A DNA stretch of 59,939 bases from an uncultured Oscillospiraceae bacterium (GCA_934591705.1 CAKTPM010000008.1:1-59939); one strand, 5' to 3'. Shown: positions 16,138-24,513, counted from the stretch's first letter. Numbers and translations: made by a program. Notes: generated by a model not told the origin, from the letters alone.

Positions 16138-17021
16138 AGCAATTACAGTCTTTTTGCACGGTCGTAAAGTATAAAAGCTTTACAAAGGCGGCGGAAAAAT
16201 TATATCTCTCTCAGCCCACCGTCAGTACCCATGTGCGGCAGCTGGAGGAGGAATTTCAGACCCAGCTCATCATCCGCACCACCAAGAGCATAGAGATCAC
16301 CCCCCGGGGCCGGGAGCTTTATGAGTGCGCTCTGAACATGGTGCACCTGCAGGAGAATCTCATGCGCAGCTGGAGCGAGGAGGACCGCAATGTTATTCAC
16401 ATCGGGGCCTCCACCATCCCGTCTGCCTATGTGCTGCCGGAGCTGCTTCCCGCCTTCCGCCAGGAGGAGAATGTGGAGTTCCATGTCTACCAGGGGGACA
16501 GCCAGGCCATTGTGGAGGGCCTCCTCTGCGGCGCCTTCGACATGGGGCTCATCGGCACCGATCCCCACGAGGAGTATATCCTCGTCACTCCTTTCATGCA
16601 GGATCGCATGGTGATCATCACACCCAATAACGCCTATTACCGCGCGTTTGCGGAACGCGGCGGCATGACCCTCGAAGAGATCTGCCGGGAACCGCTTCTG
16701 CTGCGTGAAAAGGGCAGCGGCAGCAAAAAGACCATCACCGCCTACTTTGAGGCAAAGGGCATCGAGGAGAGCGCGCTCCATGTCACGGCACGGCTCAATG
16801 ATCAGGAGTCCATCAAGAATTTGGTCGCGGGCGGTCTCGGTATCTCCATTCTTTCGCAAAAGGCGGCGGAGGACGCTGTGGCGGCGGGGAGGATCCTGTC
16901 ATTTCCGCTGCCGGACAGCGGCCTTGTCCGCGATCTCTACATTGCCATTCGCCAAGGTGCGTTTTTGAGCCCGCAGACGCAAAAGTTCACCTCCTTTGTC
17001 GAGGGGTATTATAAGAGGTAA
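16128..17021 (+). CDS. Selenium metabolism-associated LysR family regulator
   Basis: 297 residues. The N-terminal winged helix-turn-helix (residues 1-60) reads MELKQLQSFCTVVKYKSFTKAAEKLYLSQPTVSTHVRQLEEE; the substrate-binding domain follows, with IHIGASTIPSAYVLPELLP and DRMVIITP, typical of the LysR branch that clusters with selD. The start codon overlaps the upstream desulfurase by 10 bases, so translation is coupled. It probably controls the divergent promoters at 14847-14935. The inducer is unknown; a selenium compound is the natural guess. Confidence 0.92.
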   Translation: MELKQLQSFCTVVKYKSFTKAAEKLYLSQPTVSTHVRQLEEEFQTQLIIRTTKSIEITPRGRELYECALNMVHLQENLMRSWSEEDRNVIHIGASTIPSAYVLPELLPAFRQEENVEFHVYQGDSQAIVEGLLCGAFDMGLIGTDPHEEYILVTPFMQDRMVIITPNNAYYRAFAERGGMTLEEICREPLLLREKGSGSKKTITAYFEAKGIEESALHVTARLNDQESIKNLVAGGLGISILSQKAAEDAVAAGRILSFPLPDSGLVRDLYIAIRQGAFLSPQTQKFTSFVEGYYKR

Positions 17022-17026
17022 ACGGA

Positions 17027-17056
17027 CGAGATTTTTCTAAAAACAGCAAAATCTCG
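17027..17056 (+). terminator. Weak terminator candidate after the LysR gene
   Basis: CGAGATTTT pairs with AAAATCTCG over a 12-base loop, directly after the LysR stop, but no T-run follows. Confidence 0.45.
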
Positions 17057-17110
17057 CCCCGTATGGGGCACCGTACTATGTAGATTTTACACTTGGGGAT
17101 AGGAAAGCTA

Positions 17111-17140
17111 TTGACAAAGCAAAAAAAGTCTTAGTATAAT
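17111..17140 (+). promoter_or_regulatory. Consensus sigma-A promoter of the AT-rich lipoprotein gene
   Basis: TTGACA (17111-17116), 18-bp spacer, TATAAT (17135-17140). Both hexamers match the consensus exactly, the best promoter in the window, 52 bp before the start codon. Confidence 0.88.
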
Positions 17141-17191
17141 CTTCATACAATATTATACGCATTTTATGCATTGAAAATAGGAGATATTTAC

Positions 17192-18052
17192 ATGAAAAAA
17201 GCATCTTTTCACGAACGATTACTAAAAAACAAGGACAAATTAAAAATCCGGGTGTTGGCCTTGGCCTTGGCGGTCATGTCCGTTATAGCAACCGGGTGCG
17301 GAAAAGCGAATACAAATACGCAGGATGCACCAAATTCGGGGATCGAAGATATAGTCGATGGCAGCAAGCGAGAAGAATCCATGACCCCACTGACGGTGGA
17401 AAACTTGAATTCCGAGGCGGAAAAGCTTACAAACAAATTCATTGAAAAAGGGTTTGATACAAGCTTTGATAGCGTAAGAAGTGTATTACTCCACTTGAAT
17501 TATAATTCCTTTACATCGGAAGAGTATTACTCTCTATTTGAAGTTGGCGCATATTCTCAGGATCCTATCAATTCATTTTTTAAGGAAGTTGGCTTTTACA
17601 ATGACGATATGGTTTTTTATAAGGATTTAGATAAGCTAATTAACCTTAAAGATTTTTGCAGAAGTGCTGACGGGTATAAAGTAATTGCTCAATTAGAGGA
17701 TCATTCCTTTGAAATTGCTGAATTGATATGTAGTGATTCTAAGGATATTGACGGTCAAATCAAAAAGGATTTGCAGCAAATTTTCGGACTTTTAGACGAC
17801 GGTGAAAAAATAGAAATCGGGAACGAAACCTTCTTCTTAAAAGATCTGGATGATGTTACGAAAACCTTGATCATGTATTCCTGTACAAATATTTATAATT
17901 ATATTATCAATATACCTGATCAATCTTTATTATCAGATGAAACAAAACAGTTAAGCCAAGATATTATGAAGTTTATTCCGGTAGTTTGTTCTACCTCCTA
18001 TAACACTATATATGACAGTATATATAACAGTGAATTTTCAAAACAAGAATAA
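17192..18052 (+). CDS. AT-rich lipoprotein of unknown function, probably acquired
   Basis: 286 residues. A lysine-rich N-terminus and hydrophobic stretch end in a lipobox (VIATGCGK), so it is exported and lipid-anchored. The mature part is acidic, tyrosine- and asparagine-rich, with no recognised domain. Base composition is clearly lower in G+C than every neighbour and codons favour A/T, pointing to recent transfer. It has its own consensus promoter, a GGAGA ribosome binding site before the ATG at 17192, and a terminator, so it is a stand-alone unit between the selenium and spore-coat clusters. Confidence 0.85.
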   Translation: MKKASFHERLLKNKDKLKIRVLALALAVMSVIATGCGKANTNTQDAPNSGIEDIVDGSKREESMTPLTVENLNSEAEKLTNKFIEKGFDTSFDSVRSVLLHLNYNSFTSEEYYSLFEVGAYSQDPINSFFKEVGFYNDDMVFYKDLDKLINLKDFCRSADGYKVIAQLEDHSFEIAELICSDSKDIDGQIKKDLQQIFGLLDDGEKIEIGNETFFLKDLDDVTKTLIMYSCTNIYNYIINIPDQSLLSDETKQLSQDIMKFIPVVCSTSYNTIYDSIYNSEFSKQE

Positions 18053-18114
18053 TTACATTTAACTCTCAACCACACAGTTTATCAGCTTGGCTTTGGGGAG
18101 ATAACGCAACATTA

Positions 18115-18155
18115 AACGAAGGCCGCCGGCACTTGCCGGCGACCTCGTTTTCTTA
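18115..18155 (+). terminator. Terminator after the lipoprotein gene
   Basis: A GC-rich stem around ACTT (CGCCGGC with GCCGGCG) is extended by AACGA/CGTT pairs and runs into TTTTCTTAT. The stretch from here to 18271 also holds about 110 bases in which I recognise no gene. Confidence 0.8.
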
Positions 18156-18271
18156 TCCATTCAACAACATTCTTGCTTGAGCGCAAGGTCAGCAGATGCT
18201 GCAGCTTCTCCCGCAGTTCCGGCATCGGCAAGGCGCTTGCCGTGCCAAATAAATGATCTGTTGAACTGTGC

Positions 18272-18868
18272 TTACCTGTCAAAGCTGGGGTTCATATAAT
18301 ACACATTCTTCTCGTTCATGCGGTCCTTGGCCAGCCGCAGACCTTCGCCGAAGCGCTGGTAGTGCACTACCTCCCGGGCCCGCAGGAACTTGATGACATC
18401 GCTGACATCGGGGTCGTCGGAAAAGCGAAGGATGTTATCATAGGTCACCCGGGCCTTCTGCTCGGCGGCCAGATCCTCGGTGAGGTCGGCGATGAGATCA
18501 CCCTTCACCGCCATGGATGCCGCGTTCCAGGGGAAGCCGGAGGCCGCCGCGGGATAAACGCCGGCGGTGTGGTCCACGAAATAGGCGTCAAAGCCGCCGG
18601 TGCGGATGTCCTCGTCATTGAGACTGCGGGTCAGCTGGTGCACGATGGTGCCGATCATCTCCAAATGCCCCAGCTCCTCTGTGCCGATGTCAGTCAGCAG
18701 GCCCTTGAGCTCCGGATAGGGCATGGAGTAACGCTGGCTCAAATAGCGCAGCGATGCGCCGAGCTCCCCGTCAGGGCCACCGTACTGACTGATTATGAGA
18801 GAGGCAAGCTTGGGGTTGGGATTTTTGATCTTCACCGGGTATTGCAGCTTTTTTTCATATACAAACAT
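18272..18868 (-). CDS. cotJC: Spore coat protein CotJC (manganese-catalase family)
   Basis: 198 residues of the Mn-catalase-like coat protein family: MFVYEKKLQYPVKIKNPNPKLA, then EELGHLEMIGTIVHQL with the metal-ligand E and H residues and AEQKARVTYDNILR. Length and sequence match CotJC. It is part of the spore coat, possibly with catalase activity. Its ATG overlaps the upstream cotJA-B stop by one base (TGATG), so the two are translationally coupled. Confidence 0.94.
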   Translation of the reverse strand: MFVYEKKLQYPVKIKNPNPKLASLIISQYGGPDGELGASLRYLSQRYSMPYPELKGLLTDIGTEELGHLEMIGTIVHQLTRSLNDEDIRTGGFDAYFVDHTAGVYPAAASGFPWNAASMAVKGDLIADLTEDLAAEQKARVTYDNILRFSDDPDVSDVIKFLRAREVVHYQRFGEGLRLAKDRMNEKNVYYMNPSFDR

Positions 18869-19347
18869 CAGCTATTCCCTCCTAAATCCCAAGGCCAGGG
18901 GTCGTCCAGCCATTTGAAGCCGCCCTCGGTGATGTCGGTTTTGTGGAGCGGGCCATAGAGCTCCTCGTACTTCCGCTGGCCCTCCCGGCCCAGGCGCACA
19001 TAGCTCCAATAGAGCTCTAGGGCGTCCTTATCGTCCCGGTGGGTGTCGAGATACAGTCCCAGCTCGTCAATGGCGAAATCCAGGGCCATCAGCTCGGAAA
19101 GGGCAAGATTGCCGGACGGAAACCGGCTCTTCAGCTCCGCGTGAAAGGGCAGGTTCAGCCCCGGAAAAAGCGTGCCCTGCACCAGCGCGTCGCGGTTGCT
19201 GTAGCGCTTGGGATTGTTCTCCTGCATGGGCATATAGGCAAAGGCCAGCGAGGCATCCTTACAGGGCAGATTGCCGCTGCCCGCTGCCTCCGGGGCGCTT
19301 GCAGACGGCATCGGCACCGATGCCGCGGTTTTTTCTACATACAACAA
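18868..19347 (-). CDS. Fused CotJA-CotJB spore coat protein
   Basis: 159 residues in one frame. Residues about 30-75 match CotJA (LAFAYMPMQENNPKRYSN, then DALVQGTLFPGLNLPF). Residues about 85-145 match CotJB (LSELMALDFAIDELGLYLDTHRDDKDALELY, then YEELYGPL). In Bacillus these are two genes, cotJA and cotJB. The first 25 residues are alanine/serine/proline-rich. The start is a TTG at 19347, six bases after AGGAGG; the next codon is also TTG. No stop codon or frame change lies between the two domains, so it is a real fusion in this sequence. Confidence 0.85.
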   Translation of the reverse strand: MLYVEKTAASVPMPSASAPEAAGSGNLPCKDASLAFAYMPMQENNPKRYSNRDALVQGTLFPGLNLPFHAELKSRFPSGNLALSELMALDFAIDELGLYLDTHRDDKDALELYWSYVRLGREGQRKYEELYGPLHKTDITEGGFKWLDDPWPWDLGGNS

Positions 19348-19493
19348 AGGGACCCTCCTTATAGTTTCCTTGAGCCATAGGGCTCTCTACATACTATGCA
19401 CCAGGCAAAAAGAGGGATTTTCTTTTTTGCGGCCCTATGCTATAATGTATATCCGCCCGGCCGCATACATAAGGTGCAGGGGAGGGCGGAGGT

Positions 19494-20213
19494 ATGATCA
19501 TAATTCTGCGGAAAAAGTCGCTGATCGGTCTGGCACTGGCGGTGATGGGGTGCAGCTTGCTGTTTGCGGGGGCTTTGCGGTCATGGCAAAAGCTCTCACA
19601 GCCCGCTGCGGCAACTGCTGTAAAGGCATCTGCCATTCTGGTATGGGATGCCGGGCACGGTGGTGCGGACGGCGGGGCCGTGTCGGCGGAGGGCGTGCCG
19701 GAGAGCGGCATCAACCTGGCCATCGCCCGGCGGGGCTATCTGCTCTCGCTGCTTTGCGGGCAAAGAGCCGCCATGACCCGCTGGGACGAGGGCTCTCTGG
19801 CCAGCTCCCGGGAGGAGAGCATCCGCAGGCAAAAGCAGTCGGACACGCAAAACCGCCTGGCGCTGGTCAACGGCATGGAGAATGCCGTTTTTCTGAGCAT
19901 CCACCAGAACTGCCTGCCCACCTCGCCCAAGACCCACGGCGCGATGGTGTTCTATAACGCCGTTGCTCCCGCCGACGCCATAGGCGGTGCGGTGCAGGAG
20001 GCGCTGAACGGCACGGTGAACCCCGGCAACGAAAAGCAGTGCCGGGCCATGGGAGAGAATGTGTATCTGATGAAGCACATCCGCTGCCCCGGCGTACTGG
20101 TGGAGTGCGGCTTTCTGAGCAACTCCCAGGAGGCACGGCAGCTTCAAGAGGGCAGCTATCAAACGCTTTTGGCCTGCTGCATACTCAGCGGCTATTTTAC
20201 TTATCAAGGATGA
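19494..20213 (+). CDS. cwlD: N-acetylmuramoyl-L-alanine amidase CwlD (sporulation)
   Basis: 239 residues: a signal-anchor (residues 7-30), then an Amidase_3 domain with all four zinc/catalytic residues: H in DAGHGGADGG, E in PESGINLAIA, H in LSIHQNCL and E in VECGFLSN. CwlD prepares muramic-delta-lactam in the spore cortex, needed for germination. A TATAAT stands at 19441-19446 without a good -35. It is followed 21 bases later by radA in the same direction. Confidence 0.92.
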   Translation: MIIILRKKSLIGLALAVMGCSLLFAGALRSWQKLSQPAAATAVKASAILVWDAGHGGADGGAVSAEGVPESGINLAIARRGYLLSLLCGQRAAMTRWDEGSLASSREESIRRQKQSDTQNRLALVNGMENAVFLSIHQNCLPTSPKTHGAMVFYNAVAPADAIGGAVQEALNGTVNPGNEKQCRAMGENVYLMKHIRCPGVLVECGFLSNSQEARQLQEGSYQTLLACCILSGYFTYQG

Positions 20214-20234
20214 TCGACCAAGGAGGATGAGCCA

Positions 20235-21599
20235 ATGAAGGAAAGACCTGTTTACTTCTGCACGGAGTGCGGCAACGAGTCGCCCAAGTGGGTGGGGAAG
20301 TGCCCGGCCTGCGGTGCATGGAACACCCTGGTGGAGCAGGCCCCGGAGCGCAGAATCAAGGGTGCCCGGTTGGCTGCCGGCGGGTTTCACTCCGTAAAGC
20401 CGATTGCCATTACAGATATTGATAACACAGAGGAAATCCGTTTTACAACCGGGATGCGGGAGCTGGATCGGGTCCTGGGCGGCGGCGCGGTGAAGGGCTC
20501 GCTGGTGTTGGTGGGCGGCGCTCCCGGCATCGGCAAATCCACGCTGCTGCTGCAGATCTGCCAGCAGCTGGGGGAGGGAAGCCGCGTCCTGTATGTCTCC
20601 GGCGAAGAGTCTACCCACCAGCTGAAGATGCGGGCCCGCCGCCTGCAGGTGGACAGCCCCAACCTTTTCGTCCTGGCGGAGACCTCCCTCCACGATGTTC
20701 TGGACTGCGTGGAGCATGAGCGGCCGGATGTGCTGATCATAGACTCCATACAGACCCTCTATAACGAAAAATTAGACTCGCCCCCCGGCAGCGTAGGGCA
20801 GGTAAAGGATTGTACCCTGTCACTGATGCAGCTGGCAAAGGAGCAGGGGGTCACGGTTTTTGTCATCGGCCATGTGAACAAGGAGGGCAGCATCGCCGGT
20901 CCCAAGGTGCTGGAACACATGGTGGACTGCGTGCTCTACTTTGAGGGCGACCGCCACATGACCTACCGCATCCTCCGGGCGGCGAAAAACCGCTTCGGCG
21001 CCACCAACGAGATCGGCGTATTCGAGATGGTAGGCAGCGGCCTGCGGGAGGTGGAAAACCCCTCGGAGACCCTGCTCTCCGGCCGCCCCCTGGATGCGCC
21101 GGGCACCTGCGTCACCTGCGTGATGGAGGGGGCACGGCCCATCTTGGCGGAGATCCAGGCCCTCATTGCCCCCAGCAGCGGCAATCGGCCTCTGCGCTCC
21201 AGCAACGGCTTTGACTTCGGCCGGGCCTCCATGCTCCTGGCGGTGCTGGAGAAAAAGGGTGGCCTGAAGCTCAGCCAGTGCGACGCCTATTTGAACATCA
21301 TCGGCGGCCTGACCTTGGAGGAGCCCGCCGCGGATCTGGCGGCCCTGGTGGCCATCGCATCGTGCTACTACGATAAGCCCGTGCCCAACGACATGGCCGC
21401 CGTGGGGGAGGTGGGCCTCTCCGGCGAGATACGCAGCATCAGCCATCTGGAGCAGCGTCTGTGCGAGGTCCAGCGCCTGGGCTTTGCCAAGTGTATGATC
21501 CCCGCCCATCGGGCCGGGGACCTCCGTCCCATCCCCGGCCTGGAGCTTTTGCCGGTGGAGAACATCGCCGCCGCCATGAAGCTCCTGGTCCGGGGCTGA
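20235..21599 (+). CDS. radA: DNA repair protein RadA
   Basis: 454 residues. The N-terminal zinc finger is C-x2-C...C-x2-C (CTECGNESPKWVGKCPACG). The RecA-like domain has Walker A GAPGIGKST near residue 97 and the diagnostic KNRFGATNEIG motif; the C-terminal domain is Lon-protease-like without the catalytic serine-lysine pair. RadA drives branch migration in recombination. The ATG at 20235 follows AAGGAGGA. A strong terminator is 26 bp downstream. Confidence 0.97.
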   Translation: MKERPVYFCTECGNESPKWVGKCPACGAWNTLVEQAPERRIKGARLAAGGFHSVKPIAITDIDNTEEIRFTTGMRELDRVLGGGAVKGSLVLVGGAPGIGKSTLLLQICQQLGEGSRVLYVSGEESTHQLKMRARRLQVDSPNLFVLAETSLHDVLDCVEHERPDVLIIDSIQTLYNEKLDSPPGSVGQVKDCTLSLMQLAKEQGVTVFVIGHVNKEGSIAGPKVLEHMVDCVLYFEGDRHMTYRILRAAKNRFGATNEIGVFEMVGSGLREVENPSETLLSGRPLDAPGTCVTCVMEGARPILAEIQALIAPSSGNRPLRSSNGFDFGRASMLLAVLEKKGGLKLSQCDAYLNIIGGLTLEEPAADLAALVAIASCYYDKPVPNDMAAVGEVGLSGEIRSISHLEQRLCEVQRLGFAKCMIPAHRAGDLRPIPGLELLPVENIAAAMKLLVRG

Positions 21600-21624
21600 G
21601 ATGAGAAACAGCTCATCACCACCT

Positions 21625-21664
21625 AAAAATGCCGCCGGTGCGCAGTGCGCACCGGCGGCATTTT
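21625..21664. terminator. Terminator between radA and the convergent small gene
   Basis: A long GC stem (at least 18 bp) flanked by AAAAA and TTTT, able to stop both strands. Confidence 0.93.
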
Positions 21665-21673
21665 ATCGGCTCA

Positions 21674-21898
21674 TTATTTGTGCTTTTGATAGCGCTTGAG
21701 GTCGCTTTGGGCCTTTTTTGCGTCGGCCTTCTCCTGGGCCTCCTTGGCCTTTTTGGCCTCCTCTTTCTCCAGCTCCTCTAAGTCCTTTTGATACTTCTCA
21801 GGATGCCGCGCCCAGTCGATGCGGTAGTAGGTGAGGCCGCCGATGAGCAGCGCACCCACAACGATAACAGCATAAAAGATGATGTTCCAAAAATCCAT
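21674..21898 (-). CDS. Membrane-anchored coiled-coil small protein
   Basis: 74 residues: an N-terminal transmembrane helix (IIFYAVIVVGALLIGGLTYY) followed by a charged helix of about 45 residues (QKDLEELEKEEAKKAKEAQEKADAKKAQ) that should form a coiled coil on the cytoplasmic face. The ATG follows GGGAGGTCACG. It is a single leftward gene convergent with radA. No family is recognised. Confidence 0.7.
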   Translation of the reverse strand: MDFWNIIFYAVIVVGALLIGGLTYYRIDWARHPEKYQKDLEELEKEEAKKAKEAQEKADAKKAQSDLKRYQKHK

Positions 21899-21979
21899 AG
21901 CGTGACCTCCCGCTTGTTTTTTCCAGTATAGCGCATTTTTCGGAAGTTGGCAAGCAGAAGAATGTTTTTCGATTTCATA

Positions 21980-22047
21980 TTGTTTTCCTGCTGCTTTAGG
22001 CGTATAATATGTGCCGTTGAGAATACCGGCGGATCGTATCCGTATTC
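21980..22047 (+). promoter_or_regulatory. Promoter and 5'-leader hairpin of the phosphate acyltransferase gene
   Basis: TTGTTT (21980-21985), 17 bp, TATAAT (22003-22008). The leader forms a hairpin at 22021-22047 (GAATA/TATTC and CGGAT/ATCCG with a bulge), 24 bp before the start codon. Confidence 0.65.
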
Positions 22048-22070
22048 TATTATTTCAGGAGGAAAGAGCT

Positions 22071-22973
22071 ATGTTTACCAATTTTAAGGAACTGGAATCC
22101 TATGTCCTGTCGCAGAACTCCAAAAAGCGTATCGCCCTGGCCAACGCCCACGATGAGCCCGCCTTGAGCGCCGTGGTCCATGCCAAGCGCAGAGGCGTGG
22201 TGGAGGGCACCCTCATCGGCAAGGAGAAGGAGATCATCGACATGCTCCGCGAGATGGGCGAGAGCGAGAAGGACTATGAGATCATCCCCTTCGATGGCGA
22301 GGAGGTAGAGGCCGCCAAGGTGGCCGTGGCGCTGGTGAAGGAAGGGAAGGCCGACATCCCCATGAAGGGCATCCTGCAGACCTCCAGCTTTGCCAAGGCC
22401 ATCCTCAACAAGGAGACCGGCCTCATGCCCCAAAACGCCAAGCGTCTGCTGAGCCAGGTGGGCACCTTTGAATACGAGGGCCGCTTCATGATGATCACCG
22501 ACGCCGCCATCAACATTGCCCCCGATGTGGAGACCCAGCTGGGCATCATCAAAAACGCCCTGCCCGTGGCCCGGGCCCTGGGCATCGAGTGCCCCAAGGT
22601 GGCCGTGCTCTCCGCCGTGGAGACCTATAATGAAAAAATGCCCAGCACCGTGTCCGCCACGGAGGTGGCCAAGGCCGGTGTGGAGGGCTGCATCGTCTCC
22701 GGCCCCCTGGCCCTGGACGGCGCCATCTCCATGGAGTCCGTGAAGCACAAGGGCATCTCCAACCCCGTAGCCGGTCAGGCCGATATCCTGCTGGTGCCCT
22801 TTATCGAGGTGGGCAATGTGCTCTACAAATCCATCACCTACATTGCCGGCAAGACCATGGCCAGCACCATCTGCGGCGCCACCTGCCCGGTGATCATCAC
22901 CAGCCGGGCCGACACCCCCGACAGCAAGTATTATTCCATCCTCATGGCCGTTCTGCGCTGCATGAAGGGTTGA
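22071..22973 (+). CDS. ptb: Phosphate butyryl/acetyltransferase
   Basis: 300 residues of the phosphotransacetylase/phosphotransbutyrylase family. It converts acyl-CoA plus phosphate to acyl-phosphate, from which a kinase would make ATP. Motifs include KADIPMKGILQTSSFAKAILN, MITDAAINIAPD and the C-terminal GATCPVIITSRADTPDSKYYSI. The length (about 300) fits Ptb rather than the longer Pta. The ATG at 22071 follows AGGAGG. No butyrate kinase is in the window. It could take the acyl-CoA made by the 2-oxoacid oxidoreductase, but substrate choice is not readable. Confidence 0.87.
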   Translation: MFTNFKELESYVLSQNSKKRIALANAHDEPALSAVVHAKRRGVVEGTLIGKEKEIIDMLREMGESEKDYEIIPFDGEEVEAAKVAVALVKEGKADIPMKGILQTSSFAKAILNKETGLMPQNAKRLLSQVGTFEYEGRFMMITDAAINIAPDVETQLGIIKNALPVARALGIECPKVAVLSAVETYNEKMPSTVSATEVAKAGVEGCIVSGPLALDGAISMESVKHKGISNPVAGQADILLVPFIEVGNVLYKSITYIAGKTMASTICGATCPVIITSRADTPDSKYYSILMAVLRCMKG

Positions 22974-23004
22974 GAGGGAAGAGGCAGACGAAAAAATTGA
23001 ACAA

Positions 23005-23044
23005 AATTCTACCCGGTGGGGCTTGTGCGCCGCCGGGTAGAATT
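23005..23044 (+). terminator. Hairpin after ptb, likely terminator
   Basis: A 12-bp perfect stem (AATTCTACCCGG/CCGGGTAGAATT) with a 16-base loop. No T-run follows, so termination is uncertain. The motif ATTGAACAAAAT just before it recurs at 23243. Confidence 0.5.
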
Positions 23045-23213
23045 GTATAATGAGAAAGAAGAAAGCCGCCGCACAGATCCTCGCTCTCTGCGTGTGGGCC
23101 ATGGAGAGAATTGCGCGCCGATAAAAAAGTATCGCTCGTGCCGATGACCATGCAGACGACACACCCCGCGCATCCGCCGCATACGGTCGCCGCTATGTGA
23201 AGGGAAGAGCCGC

Positions 23214-23235
23214 ATATGGCCCGGATATGGCCCGG
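23214..23235. repeat. Tandem 11-bp repeat ATATGGCCCGG
   Basis: Two adjacent perfect copies at 23214-23224 and 23225-23235, followed by a partial third (ATAT). They adjoin the palindrome at 23242. Confidence 0.8.
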
Positions 23236-23241
23236 ATATTT

Positions 23242-23271
23242 AATTGAACAAAATAAAAGTTTTGTTCAATT
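23242..23271. repeat. Perfect 12-bp inverted repeat AATTGAACAAAA
   Basis: Two 12-bp arms around TAAAAG. The arm sequence ATTGAACAAAAT also occurs at about 22997-23008. It could be an operator or a recombinase site, 205 bp before the Xer-type gene. Confidence 0.8.
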
Positions 23272-23475
23272 GAGTGGAGGACAACGCGTATTTTTGCGCA
23301 TGCAGGCGCTGCACACGCGCTTTTGAAGCAACCGGGGCACTTTTGGAAAAACAGTCCTTCAGGCATGGAGCCGCTTTTCCCTGGCGGAGCTCCGCTCTGG
23401 AGCCCATAGAATTCTCTCCCTTGTATGAAATATCGTTTCAAAGATTTCTGTCCGTTATTTGTTAGGAGTGATCGC

Positions 23476-24513
23476 ATGGCCATTGATTACCGCACGCAGG
23501 CGCCCCGTATACTGGCGGAGTTCCTGTCCTATCATGAGACCATCAAGGCCCACAGCCGGCGCACGGTGGATGAGTATTTTTTGGATCTGCGGAACTTTCT
23601 CCGCTACATGAAGCAGGTCCGGGACCCGGCCCTGCGGGCGCGGCCTTTGGAGGAGATCGACATCATGGATGTAGACCTTTCCTTTGTGGAAACCATCACC
23701 ATGACGGATATTTACGGCTACATGACCTATCTGAGCCGTGAGCGGCCCCAATTCCACAATTGTGAAAGTTCTAACAAAGGGCTGGCGCCTTCCTCCCGGG
23801 CCCGGAAGCTGGCGTCTATCCGCTCGTTTTTCAACTACCTGTGCAATAAAAAGCATCTTCTGGCGGAGAATCCCTGCAAGGACATCGATGCCCCTAAGCA
23901 GATGAAGGCGCTGCCCCATTACCTGACCCTCAATGAGTCACTTTCCCTGCTGGCGTCCATCGACGGGCCGCACAAGGAGCGGGATTACTGCATCATCACC
24001 CTGTTTTTGAACTGCGGGATGCGTATTTCCGAGCTCATCGGCATCGATCTCCCGGACATCCAGGAGGATCACCTGCGGCTGCTGGGTAAGGGCAATAAGG
24101 TACGCATGGTATACCTGAATCGGGCCTGCCTGGATGCCCTGGAGCAATACCTGGCCGTGCGGCGGCCCATCACCGGCAAGGATCGCCAGGCACTTTTTCT
24201 TTCGGACCGCAACCAGCGCATCAGCCGCTCTATGGTGCACAATCTGGTGAAAAAGCACATCTCCACAGCGGGACTGGACGCCTCCCAATACTCCAGCCAC
24301 AAGCTGCGCCACACAGCGGCTACGCTGATGCTGCAAAACGGCGTGGATGTGCGCAGCGTGCAGGAGGTGCTGGGCCATGAGCACCTGAATACCACGGAAA
24401 TTTACACCCATGTGGACAATGAATCCCTGCGGGTGGCTGCAAAGGCAAACCCCTTGTCAAATGTAAAGATCAAGGGAAAAATCAAAGATGACGAGGAAAA
24501 AACGGAGCCCTGA
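23476..24513 (+). CDS. Tyrosine recombinase, XerC-like
   Basis: 345 residues. An N-terminal SAM-like core-binding domain (about 1-140) is followed by the catalytic domain with R in CGMRISELIG, K in LGKGNKVRMVYL, H-x2-R in SHKLRHTAATLM, H in LGHEHLNTT and the nucleophile Y in EIYTHV. It is longer than a typical XerC (about 300) because of an insert near residues 90-125. The ATG at 23476 follows TAGGAG. Xer proteins resolve chromosome dimers at dif; a stand-alone copy beside unusual repeats could also serve a mobile element. A second Xer gene (xerD) lies at 38683. Confidence 0.9.
   Translation: MAIDYRTQAPRILAEFLSYHETIKAHSRRTVDEYFLDLRNFLRYMKQVRDPALRARPLEEIDIMDVDLSFVETITMTDIYGYMTYLSRERPQFHNCESSNKGLAPSSRARKLASIRSFFNYLCNKKHLLAENPCKDIDAPKQMKALPHYLTLNESLSLLASIDGPHKERDYCIITLFLNCGMRISELIGIDLPDIQEDHLRLLGKGNKVRMVYLNRACLDALEQYLAVRRPITGKDRQALFLSDRNQRISRSMVHNLVKKHISTAGLDASQYSSHKLRHTAATLMLQNGVDVRSVQEVLGHEHLNTTEIYTHVDNESLRVAAKANPLSNVKIKGKIKDDEEKTEP

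Larger units (their letters stand above)
22974..23475. other. Unexplained 500-bp intergenic region with repeats
   Basis: No convincing gene. It contains a hairpin at 23005-23044, a tandem 11-bp repeat at 23214-23235 and a perfect palindrome at 23242-23271, all listed separately. Short frames at 23193-23483 (leftward) and 23274-23465 (rightward) lack ribosome binding sites and family resemblance. An 8-codon leader-like frame starts at an ATG near 23300. Confidence 0.6.

Noticed and set aside
18160..18271. Possible remnant coding sequence between the lipoprotein terminator and cotJC
   Set aside because: One leftward frame is open (ending ELREKLQHLLTL...), but it is short, has no start or ribosome binding site and matches no family I know.
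23193..23483. Leftward 96-residue frame before the Xer gene
   Set aside because: No ribosome binding site, atypical composition, and it runs through the palindrome and tandem repeats.
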